DNA of 64,000 nucleotides, taken from contig NC_013061.1 in NCBI RefSeq assembly GCF_000023825.1, forward strand, positions 3,038,001-3,102,000, given 5' to 3'. The notes beneath the pieces are model-generated. The model did not search any database. It had not been told where the DNA came from and was given only the letters and a program-made list of their open reading frames with translations. This DNA is from Pedobacter heparinus DSM 2366 (GTDB lineage: Bacteria > Bacteroidota > Bacteroidia > Sphingobacteriales > Sphingobacteriaceae). The position numbers and the translations under genes are program-made. Positions 11,901 through 20,192 of the stretch are shown in pieces (within the stretch, counting starts at the first letter, position 1; each line of letters begins with the position of its first letter).

Positions 11901-12884
11901 CCCGATTATACGTATGCCGAGATCGGCCTGTTCAAAGATAATTATGTGATCAATCCATTTAATGATAAAACCATACGCTTCAATTATAAAGAAGGCAGCA
12001 GCAGTCCAAATATCCGCTATAATTCAGTATACGAATGGGAAACCGCAGCAGCACAAATCAATGGAACAGTCGCTTCCCCCTTAAAATATCCATTGGTCAC
12101 CACCCCATCAGAGGTCATTAAGTTTTACTATAATACGGCTGGTACAAACCAGAGTTTTACTTTACCTGCAGGCTCATTTATCGATGTGAAGAACCAGGCT
12201 TATTGCGGAACCTTAACTTTAGCACCTTACAGTTCTGTCATACTTTTAAAAGCCAGTTCGCTCAGTTGCCTTAGTCCGGCTTCCTGTGGAATGCCGGCAA
12301 ATATGACACTGGTGCAGACTTCCGACACCACTGCATCACTTAGCTGGGATACTGTTGCTACTGCCATCAATTATGATGTTCGTTACAAAGGTACGGCGGA
12401 TACTGATTGGAAATACTACCATAATGTTTTTGGGACCTCGGTATTATTGCTCCATCTGGATCCTGAAAAAACTTACGAATATCAGGTAAGGTGCAGCTGC
12501 TATGGAACTGAAAGCGATTGGAATTCATTGCAGGATAGTGCCACCAGTACTGCTGCAATGGCAACTCCGGATAAGAAAATTCAGCTTAGCGATATAAAAA
12601 TTACGCCTGCAATTGCACCAAAGTCAAACCTGACCGCCTACCCCAATCCTTTTAAAACCCAAACTACAGTAGCTTTTAATCTTCCCTTAACCCAGGATAA
12701 AGTAACTTTAGAAGTTTATAATGTTATGGGAAGCAGGGTGCAAAAGTTATATGAAGGCAAAGCATACGGCGAACAGCCTTACGCTTTTGAATTTGACAGA
12801 AAGCTCCTGCCTGCTGGTATCTATTTTATCAGGCTTACTACCTCACAACAAACAAAACATTTTAAAATAGTAATTACAGATTAA
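8976..12884 (+). CDS. Secreted right-handed beta-helix protein with FN3 and T9SS sorting domain
   Basis: This 1302-residue multidomain protein has an N-terminal signal segment, then a beta-rich region opening with GGNWNTASSWAGG (about 30-460), common in type IX secreted proteins. A parallel beta-helix follows (about 470-1080), with pectate-lyase-like repeat text such as IVLGNSNQATIQNSSVSDV and GITVSNNTVAFVNGYGLYG. An FN3 domain covers about 1105-1195. The C-terminal T9SS type A sorting domain (about 1215-1302) contains LTAYPNPF and GIYFIRL. It is probably cell-surface attached or released. Beta-helix proteins in such loci are often lyases (PL6 type) or glycoside hydrolases, but no family can be assigned from motifs alone. 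Confidence 0.85.
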   Translation: MKLQEIMGQYRIMLMVIFLVLGNAGVKSAVISSSATGGNWNTASSWAGGIVPISTDTVKIIAGSTITVNLSGTVTVKNLTLTGTLNFASGSGALMVNGNLLINSGGKLDAFNGTTGKSVTINGDLTNNGSMEFSRAGSILKLGAAALAGSISGSGNFNIIRQLTIDNINGVVLNAAISISNTLLLNEGTFTNGSLLTLNNTNIGNGPASAQCIIQRSQSATLANTYTLGATASLYLSYVHNPAKAGAGISEGNEMPASRSLFRITVNNAAGIFLNDDVTLRSSSSALVLTSGVINLPAGKTLICNHINNTNTSGNASSYVNGGLAMAVGTTATTRIFPVGTSGQNRKVTLTGLSASSGTLIIRFAVEASGTPIIGSGLTSLSNKRVWKGNILSGTMNNYTNITIDHQPDDSISGSVVDARIANSISLNGTYNSLGAGSNTFTTIKSPTASYTALGWFALGALLPPTSTYYIAADGNDAADGKTTTTPWKTLNKVNGQVFNTGDSLLFRRGDTFNGKLLVKHTANLYIDAYGTGAKPVISGAAAINTAWTVYSGNIWQTAFSSGQPAEIRSLIKGNKLLPISRYPNPNVNNGYLNFESFSGNTQITDNDLSSTPNWTGAEFVLRSHPFRLIRTKVTTHSGNTITFPDPVDLGIKNGFGYFFVNDLKAIDQEGEWAYKPSTGTIYVYATSDPNLASYAFSGEDTVLQADTLNQLVIKNLDIKYAGKLALLLNKTTAAIIDSVDISYSGGDGIVLGNSNQATIQNSSVSDVNWSGIFSQANSDRITISHNNISNIGNAAYGKGKTFAGIDCNSANSIVSYNKVFKTGYSGIISAGVNNLIKRNVIDSVVLLLNDNGGIYTNDNINKTNGTLIEGNIITNSIGEYLGAPVASLASGIYLDNLSEGITVSNNTVAFVNGYGLYGHLLQGGNKFYDNTSFQSALSEMRLHVPASIPQTDVRGNLLVTNDPAVTHNVLLGNCPDYTYAEIGLFKDNYVINPFNDKTIRFNYKEGSSSPNIRYNSVYEWETAAAQINGTVASPLKYPLVTTPSEVIKFYYNTAGTNQSFTLPAGSFIDVKNQAYCGTLTLAPYSSVILLKASSLSCLSPASCGMPANMTLVQTSDTTASLSWDTVATAINYDVRYKGTADTDWKYYHNVFGTSVLLLHLDPEKTYEYQVRCSCYGTESDWNSLQDSATSTAAMATPDKKIQLSDIKITPAIAPKSNLTAYPNPFKTQTTVAFNLPLTQDKVTLEVYNVMGSRVQKLYEGKAYGEQPYAFEFDRKLLPAGIYFIRLTTSQQTKHFKIVITD

Positions 12885-12900
12885 TGTTAGAGATTATATA

Positions 12901-14292
12901 ATGAAGAAGCATACATTTTACATCACACTCAGCGTGTCATTATTCCTGATGACTATATCCCCCGGCAATTTTGCCCAAACCTATCAGCCGGAATGGCAGT
13001 CGCTCGATAAAAGGCAGACCCCCAGCTGGTGGACTGATGCCAAGTTCGGTATTTTCATTCATTGGGGCCTGTACTCCGTTCCGGCTTACGCACCTGTTAA
13101 CGAGGTTAAAGGAGTTTACGAAAAATATGCGGAACATTACGAAAACAGGCTGATACAAGGCAATAAATTATTTACCGACCACCATAAGCAATTTTATGGG
13201 GAGCAGTTTAAATACAGTGATTTTGCGGCAATGTTTAAAGCAGAATACTTTAAGCCAGAAGAATGGGCCGATCTGTTTGCTAAATCTGGGGCAAAATATG
13301 TGGTGTTGACTTCCAAGCACCATGATGGATTTTGTTTATGGCCAAGTGCTGAAAGTAATAAATGGAACAGTGTGGATGCCGGGCCTCACCGTGATCTGGC
13401 TGGCGATCTTACAAATGCAGTTAAAGACAAAGGCTTAAAAATGGGTTTTTACTATTCATTGCTAGAATGGAACAACCCGCTTTATAAGCCCCAAACCATA
13501 GACAATTATGTAGAAAACCACATGTCACCTCAAATGAAGGACCTCGTAACCCGATATAAGCCAGAGGTGATCTTTGCAGATGGAGAATGGGATTACCCAT
13601 CAGAAAAACTCAGGAGTCCCCAATTCCTTTCCTGGTTGTATAACGAATCGGCGGTAAAAAACACAGTTGTTGTCAATGACCGATGGGGAAAAGAAACCCG
13701 CAGTAAACATGGCGGCTATTACACTACCGAATATGACCTGGTACACGATGCCAAAGGTATTGGCGAAAAAGCAGCACATCCATGGGAAGAGAGCCGTGGC
13801 ATAGGTACCTCTTATGGTTTTAACCGGTTTGAAACATTGGAGCATTATTTTACAAGTAAACAGCTGGTAGACCTACTGATTGATAAAGTGAGTAATGGCG
13901 GTAACCTGCTGCTCAATATTGGTCCGGATGCCAATGGCTTAATCCCTATAATTATGCAGGAGCGCCTGCTGGATATAGGTGCCTGGCTAAAGGTGAACGG
14001 AGAGGCCATATACGGCAGCAGTTCCTGGATAGGCGGGGCAGCAAACCAAAAGGACAAAGGTATTTTTTACACCCAAAAAGGTAAAGATATTTATATAATA
14101 TGCACAAAATGGCCACAAACTGATATGACAATCGGAACGATTAAAAAGGCAGGCAAAGTTAGTTTGCTGGGTTCCGCTACACCTGTCAAGTCGGAGATAA
14201 AGAGAGGAGAATTACACATAATCCCTCCCATCCTGAATCCGGCAACAATGCCATGCCAGTATGCCTGGGTATTTAAAGTAAAAGTGATATGA
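12901..14292 (+). CDS. GH29 alpha-L-fucosidase
   Basis: This 463-residue protein has a signal peptide ending near residue 25 (NFAQ). GH29 landmarks are WWTDAKFGIFIHWGLYSVPAY (as two blocks around 43-63), SKHHDGFCLW (138-147), FYYSLLEW (183-190) and VIFADGEWD (223-231), where D227 fits the catalytic nucleophile. The NIGPDANG segment marks the domain end, and a short beta domain follows. It removes alpha-L-fucose from oligo- or polysaccharides, probably in the periplasm. It sits between the beta-helix protein and the SGNH hydrolase and overlaps the latter by four bases (ATGA). A fucose-bearing target glycan for PUL 1 is therefore inferred. Confidence 0.93.
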   Translation: MKKHTFYITLSVSLFLMTISPGNFAQTYQPEWQSLDKRQTPSWWTDAKFGIFIHWGLYSVPAYAPVNEVKGVYEKYAEHYENRLIQGNKLFTDHHKQFYGEQFKYSDFAAMFKAEYFKPEEWADLFAKSGAKYVVLTSKHHDGFCLWPSAESNKWNSVDAGPHRDLAGDLTNAVKDKGLKMGFYYSLLEWNNPLYKPQTIDNYVENHMSPQMKDLVTRYKPEVIFADGEWDYPSEKLRSPQFLSWLYNESAVKNTVVVNDRWGKETRSKHGGYYTTEYDLVHDAKGIGEKAAHPWEESRGIGTSYGFNRFETLEHYFTSKQLVDLLIDKVSNGGNLLLNIGPDANGLIPIIMQERLLDIGAWLKVNGEAIYGSSSWIGGAANQKDKGIFYTQKGKDIYIICTKWPQTDMTIGTIKKAGKVSLLGSATPVKSEIKRGELHIIPPILNPATMPCQYAWVFKVKVI

Positions 14293-15662
14293 AGTTTAAA
14301 TTAATTCTGGCTTTTGCGCTGTTCATCCAAACCTTAGATGGGTTTACACAGAATGTCAACAAACCCCTTTTTCCCTCCGGTAGTAAGGTTTGTTTTGTAG
14401 GGAACAGCATTACCAATAACGGGGAATATTACAATGATCTGTGGATGTATTATGCCACACGGTTCCCGAATACGCAAATACGCTTTTACAATTGTGGAAT
14501 ATCGGGCGATGTTGCCGGTGGAATCTTAAAAAGGATGGACCGGGATATCCTGTCCCATCAGCCAACACATGTGGTAATGATGATTGGAATGAACGATGTG
14601 AAACGTGATCTTTATGGAAAAAACCAGGCCAGCAATACCTTGAAGGAAAAGGCATTGGCCGAATACAATGACAATACTGATGCTGCAGTCGGTATTTTAA
14701 AAAAGCGGGTTGGCAATGTTATCCTCCTTCAGCCTTCAATTTATGATCAGACGGCAGTTATAGAAACAGAAAACCTGTATGGTGTTAACGATGCCCTGCA
14801 GCGTTGTGCCCGGCAAATGCGGGTTCTGTCAGAAAAGTACCATACCGGATTGGTAGATTTTCAAACCATTCTGCTCCGCATTAATAAAGAAGAGCAGCTA
14901 AAAGACCCTGCTTTTACCATCATCGGTAAAGACAGGGTACACCCCTTATCTGCAGGTCACTTTGTAATGACCTACCAGTTCCTTAAAGACACGAAAGCAC
15001 CTCAATATGTATCAAAGCTTGTGATCGAAAATAGTCTGGCGGCTTCTCAAAAAAATAGCTTTAATGCAGAAATAAAAAAACAATCCAGTAAAAACAACCG
15101 CTTAACTTTTGAATGTATTGAAAAAAGTCTACCCTGTCCGGTTAAAGAATCCGCAAAAAAAGCGCTCAGCTGGATACCTTTTAACGAAGAGTTTAACACA
15201 GAGTTGCTGCAGGTAAAACACTTAACACCTGGAAGCTATAATCTTTTTATTGACGACGCTTTGATAGCAACTTTCAGTGCAGAAGCCCTTTCGACAGGAA
15301 TTAACCTTGCCGTTTACCAAAACACACCCCAATACCAGCAGGCCATGAAAGTAATGGATGCCTGCTTAAAATACCGGGATACGGAAGCAGTGATACGCAA
15401 TCTTAGGTTTGTTGAATTTACGCAGCTGTCCGGCCTTAAAGATCAATCTGATCTGAATGTAGTAGAACAATACCTTGTTAAAAGATTGGAAACTTTAAAA
15501 GATGGCGGGCATTATGAATATTACCAGAAACAATTTAAGAACTACATTTTAAAGAAGGGCGCTGAGGCAGAAACCTTAAAAAAATTACCCTTACTTGCTG
15601 CCACTATTTACCAGGTAAACCAGCCAAAGCCACATCTTTTTAAAATTGAGAAACAACCCTAA
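14289..15662 (+). CDS. SGNH/GDSL-family hydrolase, probable carbohydrate esterase
   Basis: This 457-residue exported protein has a signal peptide to about residue 21. SGNH blocks are VGNSIT with Ser40, NCGISGDVAGG with the oxyanion glycine, IGMNDV with the block III asparagine, and DRVHPLSAGH with D215 and H218 completing the triad. The C-terminal ~200 residues form an extra helical region with no recognised family. SGNH enzymes in PULs usually remove O-acetyl or other ester groups so that lyases and hydrolases can reach the chain. The ATGA overlap with the fucosidase indicates coupled translation. Confidence 0.85.
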   Translation: MKFKLILAFALFIQTLDGFTQNVNKPLFPSGSKVCFVGNSITNNGEYYNDLWMYYATRFPNTQIRFYNCGISGDVAGGILKRMDRDILSHQPTHVVMMIGMNDVKRDLYGKNQASNTLKEKALAEYNDNTDAAVGILKKRVGNVILLQPSIYDQTAVIETENLYGVNDALQRCARQMRVLSEKYHTGLVDFQTILLRINKEEQLKDPAFTIIGKDRVHPLSAGHFVMTYQFLKDTKAPQYVSKLVIENSLAASQKNSFNAEIKKQSSKNNRLTFECIEKSLPCPVKESAKKALSWIPFNEEFNTELLQVKHLTPGSYNLFIDDALIATFSAEALSTGINLAVYQNTPQYQQAMKVMDACLKYRDTEAVIRNLRFVEFTQLSGLKDQSDLNVVEQYLVKRLETLKDGGHYEYYQKQFKNYILKKGAEAETLKKLPLLAATIYQVNQPKPHLFKIEKQP

Positions 15663-15698
15663 AGAACGTTGAGAACGTTGAGAAAATAAAACCTGAAA

Positions 15699-16970
15699 AT
15701 GGAAAGAAGGAATTTTATAAAAAACATAGCAGCATTTGCCGCACTTCCTGTTGCTGCCCCACTACTGGCTGCTGTAAACAATGGTTACATTAAACCTGCC
15801 GCAAAAATCTTATTGCGCTCGTCATGGCAAACTGTAAACATTGGCGACATAGGCCATACGTTTGGTATTATGGAGCTGTTTAATACCTACTTACCTGGGG
15901 CGGAGGTAACGCTATGGCCAAACAACCTGGAGAACGGAGTGGATGTGTTGTTAAAGAAGAGCTTTAATAAACTAAAAATTGCAGAGGGAAAGATTGATGC
16001 AGAAGGAAAGCCAACAACACCGGAATTGCAGCAGGTATTTGAAAATTGCGACATCATGGTACATGGTTCAGGGCCCTGGATAGTTGTTCCGGCAGACCTT
16101 GCAGCCTGGCATAAGCAAACCGGCAAACCTTTTGGCATGTACGGAATTTCGCTGGTTGATGCTGATGTGGCCGCTTTAAGTTTAATCAACAAAGCTTCAT
16201 TTATCTATTGCAGGGATACAGCCTCATTGGATTATTTAAAATCACTACATTCTAAATGTCCTGTAACCGAGTTTGCCCCGGACGCTACTTTTGCAATTAA
16301 CCTTAGAAATGATCAGCTTGCAAGCAATTACTTACAATCAGCGGGTTTAAATAAGGGAGAATTTATCTGCGTAATTCCGCGTCTTAGGTATACCCCCTAC
16401 TGGAAAATGAAAGGACTAAAACCTACTGAAGAGGAAGCAAAGAAATACATGATCTCGCAGTATTATAAAGATGTAGACCACGCTAAACTTCGTGAGGTGA
16501 TCATCAGGTGGGTAAGGGAAACAGGCTTAAAGGTATTGGCCTGTCCGGAAGTGATTTATCAGGTAGAGCTATCCAAAGAAATATTAGTTGACCCACTTCC
16601 TGAAGATGTAAAAAAACATGTGGTATGGCGTGATAAATACTGGATTCCTGACGAAGCACAATCGGTATATGCGCAGGCAAGGGCACTGATCAGTTTCGAG
16701 ATGCATTCCCCAATCATAGCGTTTTCATCAGGTGTACCTGCAATCCATTTAAGGCAACCTACAGATACACGGAAAGGGCAAATGTGGGCCGACATAGGCT
16801 TGCCCGAATGGCTTTTTGAAATCGATTTTACAAGCGGTAACCAGATTGGGGATGCACTAATGGAAATTCACCGGGATTATTTCAGCGCAAAGAAAAAACT
16901 GGCAAAAGCAAAGGATTTTGTGACCTACAGACAAAAAAAATCCATTCATCGCCTTATGGATGTTAGCTAA
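15699..16970 (+). CDS. Exported polysaccharide pyruvyl transferase-family protein
   Basis: This 423-residue protein begins with a twin-arginine-type leader (MERRNFIKNIAAFAALPVAA). The body has features of the polysaccharide pyruvyl transferase fold: NIGDIGHTFGI near the start, HGSGPWIV, FGMYGISL, a second half with FICVIPRLRYTPYW, and ISFEMHSPIIAFSSGVPAI near the end. Cytosolic members move pyruvate from PEP to sugars. An exported copy at the end of a degradative PUL has no obvious PEP supply and may be a carbohydrate-binding or hydrolytic derivative. Two copies of a 9-base GAACGTTGA repeat lie in the 36-base gap before it. Its stop is 9 bases from the convergent gluconate dehydrogenase subunit gene. 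Confidence 0.8.
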   Translation: MERRNFIKNIAAFAALPVAAPLLAAVNNGYIKPAAKILLRSSWQTVNIGDIGHTFGIMELFNTYLPGAEVTLWPNNLENGVDVLLKKSFNKLKIAEGKIDAEGKPTTPELQQVFENCDIMVHGSGPWIVVPADLAAWHKQTGKPFGMYGISLVDADVAALSLINKASFIYCRDTASLDYLKSLHSKCPVTEFAPDATFAINLRNDQLASNYLQSAGLNKGEFICVIPRLRYTPYWKMKGLKPTEEEAKKYMISQYYKDVDHAKLREVIIRWVRETGLKVLACPEVIYQVELSKEILVDPLPEDVKKHVVWRDKYWIPDEAQSVYAQARALISFEMHSPIIAFSSGVPAIHLRQPTDTRKGQMWADIGLPEWLFEIDFTSGNQIGDALMEIHRDYFSAKKKLAKAKDFVTYRQKKSIHRLMDVS

Positions 16971-16978
16971 CATTAAAG

Positions 16979-17596
16979 CTACACATCTTCCATGCCATAC
17001 TGTTTTAAAACATCCGCAGGTACCCCCTCCCAACGGTTTGGTGCATTTCCTATATAACCAAGGTCTTTTACACCCATTTCTGTAGTATAAAATCCGGAAG
17101 CAGTAAGGTTACGCATCAGGGTAAAAAATGCAACACCCTGCTCCAATCCTGGTTTAACCTTTTCCGGATAGGCAATGTCATCTACCATTTCAATCTGCTG
17201 GCTTGCAGAAGCATCTTTAAAGGTTTTTTGGAACCTGTTTAAACACTGCAGGTCCAGCCATTTCAGGCCGCCGCGCATGGGTGTCTGATGTGAAGGTATA
17301 TCTTTTACAATAAACTCTATAAAGTCGGGCACTTTAGCTTCCGATGCACTGCCAGATTTATCATCTTTAGGAATAATAATGTCGGCCAATACAGTTATCG
17401 TAGCCATTTCATGGTCGTTAAAAAACTTATAGCTGTTTAACTGCTTATCACGTTCTATTTCAAAGGCCTGCCTCCCAGGCTGGGCTCCATCTTCAACTTT
17501 TGATGTTTTTTCTTTACCAGGTTTGCAGGCTTCTATAACCATTCCTGCACTTATTGCTGTTAAGCCAATGGCTTTTAAAGAATCGCGTCTATTCAT
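16979..17596 (-). CDS. Gluconate 2-dehydrogenase subunit 3-family Tat lipoprotein
   Basis: This 205-residue protein has a Tat motif (NRRDSLKAIG) followed by a lipobox-like VIEAC with C24, so it is probably a Tat-exported lipoprotein. The rest matches the small-subunit family (FFNDHEMATITVLADIIIPK, then the FYTTEMGVKDLGYIGN segment). It is the second gene after the GMC oxidoreductase, 16 bases downstream. In this family the small subunit guides export or stability of the FAD-containing large subunit in periplasmic sugar oxidation. Confidence 0.9.
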   Translation of the reverse strand: MNRRDSLKAIGLTAISAGMVIEACKPGKEKTSKVEDGAQPGRQAFEIERDKQLNSYKFFNDHEMATITVLADIIIPKDDKSGSASEAKVPDFIEFIVKDIPSHQTPMRGGLKWLDLQCLNRFQKTFKDASASQQIEMVDDIAYPEKVKPGLEQGVAFFTLMRNLTASGFYTTEMGVKDLGYIGNAPNRWEGVPADVLKQYGMEDV

Positions 17597-17612
17597 TATC
17601 TATTTAATCTGA

Positions 17613-19349
17613 TCAGCTAATGTTTAATTTTTCTTTTTGCTGCAAAATATATTCAGCAGTACGCATAGACAAGGCTAAAATAGTCCAGGTTGCGTTTTTA
17701 TCGCCCTGTTGAACAAAAGGAGCAGCATCTACTACAAATAGATTTTTACAATCATGCGCCTGACACCACCTGTTTAAGGCAGATTTTTTTGGGTCATCGC
17801 CCATTCTTACCGTTCCTACCTCATGGATAATTTTACCTGGTGCCTCCAAACCATAATTGGTATCCGCACCAGGGGGCTCATTTGCAACAGCCCCCATTGC
17901 ATGCATAATCTCTTTAAACGTTTCCTGCATGTGCCTTGCCTGCTTCACTTCTTCAGGTGCCCATTTATAATTGAACCGAAGTACAGGGATACCGTATTTA
18001 TCTACCACCTTGGGATCTATTTCACAATAATTGCTTTCCCTGGCAATGGCTGTCCCCCTGCCCGCCATCCACACCCCACTGCCAAAAAAACGACGATAAT
18101 CGTCCTTCAGACCTGTACCATATCCGCCCGCTGGTTTCATCTTTCCATCCCTACCCGGTACTGTTCCATTTTTCTTTTCCATCCCCCAGCCAAAGTTATA
18201 ACCAGGAATTCCAAATCCACCACCATATTCTATGTGATAACCCCGCGGAAAATCAAGCTTCTTGTTGTCCAGCCACCATGGAGAATAGATATGCACACTA
18301 CCTGCACCATCTTCATTATACCTTTTCCGGTCCAGCAACTGCGGCAAATAACCACCCATACTGGCACCGGTAGAATCGTGAAGGTATTTCCCTACCACCC
18401 CACTATTATTCGCCAAACCATCCGGATGGGCAACTGATCTGGAATTGAGCAGCAAGCGTGCAGATTCACAAGCACTGGCACCCAAAATAATAGTTTTACC
18501 ACGAACCTGGTACTCCTGCATATCCTTGGTATTTACATAAGATACCCCAGTTGCCAGGCCAGTTTTATCCGTTAAGACTTCCCTTACCATCGCATTGGTA
18601 ATTACTGTCAGGTTACCTGTATGAACTGCGGGTATAACCAAACAGGATGATGATGAAAAATCGCCATATACCTTGCATGACCGGCCACATTGTCCGCAAT
18701 AAAAACAAGGTGCACGGTCTTTATTATTGGACAAAGCTTCCGTTAGTACGGCACCTCTGCCAGGTATCACTTTCACGCCAACCTTTTGCGCGGCCTTTTT
18801 AATAAAAAGTTCATTAAGCCTTGGCTTCGGTGGTGTCATAAAAATACCATCAGGTTCACTTTCTATTCCTTCAACCGTACCATACAGACCGATCATCCGG
18901 TCTACCTTATCATAAAATGGCTTTAACTCCTGATAAGTAAGTGGCCATTCATCCGTAAGTCCGTCTTTCGGTTTAAAATCATCGGGGCCCATTCTTAAAG
19001 AAATGCGTCCCCAGTGGTTGGTACGTCCACCAAGCATTCTTGACCGGTACCATGCAAATTCAGAATCATTTTTTTGGGTATAAGGTTCTCCTTCCAGCTC
19101 CCAACCACCATAAGAACCGTCAAAATCACCAAATGGCCGTATAGTATTGGCACCTCTTCTTGGTGATTCCCAGGGCCATTTTAATTGCTGGGAATCTATA
19201 CGGGGATCAAAATAAGCACCAGCTTCGAGCATTAAAACCTTTAGGCCTGCATTGGCAAGTACATATCCGGCCATTCCGCCGCCGGCACCCGATCCTACTA
19301 CAATGGCATCGTACTCGATACCCGTTTTTTTTATTTCGAATTCGTTCAT
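17613..19349 (-). CDS. GMC-family FAD-dependent oxidoreductase (sugar dehydrogenase large subunit)
   Basis: This 578-residue protein has the FAD-binding motif GSGAGGGMAG (19-28). The substrate domain carries a cysteine cluster CFYCGQCGRSC near residue 215. The C-terminal GMC signature includes the catalytic His in IHEVGTVRMG and the Asn in GDKNATWTILAL. It lacks its own signal peptide, so export with the Tat lipoprotein encoded downstream is likely. Related Bacteroidota pairs oxidise sugars or glycosides, for example at C3, passing electrons to a cytochrome; none is encoded nearby. The cysteine cluster could bind an Fe-S centre as in gluconate/sorbitol dehydrogenase relatives, which is inference. 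Confidence 0.92.
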   Translation of the reverse strand: MNEFEIKKTGIEYDAIVVGSGAGGGMAGYVLANAGLKVLMLEAGAYFDPRIDSQQLKWPWESPRRGANTIRPFGDFDGSYGGWELEGEPYTQKNDSEFAWYRSRMLGGRTNHWGRISLRMGPDDFKPKDGLTDEWPLTYQELKPFYDKVDRMIGLYGTVEGIESEPDGIFMTPPKPRLNELFIKKAAQKVGVKVIPGRGAVLTEALSNNKDRAPCFYCGQCGRSCKVYGDFSSSSCLVIPAVHTGNLTVITNAMVREVLTDKTGLATGVSYVNTKDMQEYQVRGKTIILGASACESARLLLNSRSVAHPDGLANNSGVVGKYLHDSTGASMGGYLPQLLDRKRYNEDGAGSVHIYSPWWLDNKKLDFPRGYHIEYGGGFGIPGYNFGWGMEKKNGTVPGRDGKMKPAGGYGTGLKDDYRRFFGSGVWMAGRGTAIARESNYCEIDPKVVDKYGIPVLRFNYKWAPEEVKQARHMQETFKEIMHAMGAVANEPPGADTNYGLEAPGKIIHEVGTVRMGDDPKKSALNRWCQAHDCKNLFVVDAAPFVQQGDKNATWTILALSMRTAEYILQQKEKLNIS

Positions 19350-19451
19350 TTAATTTGGTTTTCATCAAATCAGGTCTCTCATCCTGGATGATTACAATTT
19401 AAACAGTTTATTTAAAGATTCAATTTTATTTTGAGGAAAAACGTAATTTAA

Positions 19452-19739
19452 ATAGCTCCCGTTCTAATACGGGCAGAAACTATTTTTAACAAATCAGCAA
19501 ATAACCTACTCGGTCTTCGAATTGGTAAGTGTGGCGCAAATGTATTATGGAATAAAAAAGCACGCTGGACTATTGATGGAAAATTTTATACTTCTTCTGG
19601 CGTAAGTGCTGGAATGGACATGGCTTTAGGCTTTTTAAGCGATAGACACGGGAGTGAATTTGCAAGGCAAGTTGCGTTTGAAATTGAATATAATTGGATG
19701 GAAGAGAAGGACAATGATACCTTTACAGCTATAAATTAA
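19452..19739 (+). pseudogene. C-terminal fragment of a DJ-1/PfpI-family protein
   Basis: An open frame without a start codon ends at TAA 19737-19739. It reads KCGANVLWNKKARWTIDGKF followed by the characteristic YTSSGVSAGMDMAL, then a helix and a tail (EIEYNWMEEKDND). This is the C-terminal third of a DJ-1/PfpI (GATase1-like) protein, where ARW..DGK..TSSGVSAG is the usual signature. The nucleophile-cysteine half is missing and the upstream 100 bases show no homologous text, so the gene is truncated. Confidence 0.75.
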
Positions 19740-19747
19740 TAAAAGAA

Positions 19748-20168
19748 ATCACTTACTCCTCAAATGTGGCAGCGGCCATTATCGCAATATCAGGAAATGG
19801 AGGAGTTGCTGGTCAAAAAGTAACAATTGTGGTCAAGAGAGGCGGCAATCAGGTAGGAGCACCAATTGATGCTGTAGCCGATGCCTCAGGAAATTTCTCT
19901 AAATCTGCTCCGCTATCGTTTTCTAATTCCCTTATTAGGGAGTGGCCAACCAACTACCAACCATGCAGACAGCACCAAAAATGCAGCGGAAAGAAGAAGA
20001 GTCGAAGTTCTAAAAAGCAATAAGGCAGGTGATTCAAATGCGATTGCGGTTAACCCACTTTATATACCTTCCGGCAATATTGAAAAAAATCCGCTTTACA
20101 ATCCGGCTTCAAGAGCGATCAATGAATCAGGTGTATCCGTCAAATCAAATACAAAATCAAAAAATTAA
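19748..20168 (+). pseudogene. Frameshifted unrecognised protein remnant
   Basis: Two overlapping frames together look like one protein. The first (from about 19,766) reads like a beta-rich Ig-like segment (KVTIVVKRGGNQVGAPIDAV, then DASGNFSKSAPLSFSN). The second, after about 19,940, reads polar text (DSTKNAAERRRVEVLKSNK) and stops at 20,168. After the junction the first frame turns into low-complexity basic residues, as out-of-frame sequence does. I do not recognise the family. It follows the DJ-1 relic directly, so the interval looks like debris. Confidence 0.35.
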
Positions 20169-20192
20169 GTAGTAAACCTATATAGGTTTAAA

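Noticed and set aside
15664..15683. Tandem 9-base repeat GAACGTTGA before the pyruvyl-transferase-like gene
   Set aside because: Two short copies are compatible with chance or a simple slippage event; no second site was found that would make it an operator.
17823..18437. 204-codon plus-strand open frame
   Set aside because: It lies antisense within the GMC oxidoreductase and has composition typical of an antisense shadow (Thr/Pro/His-rich).
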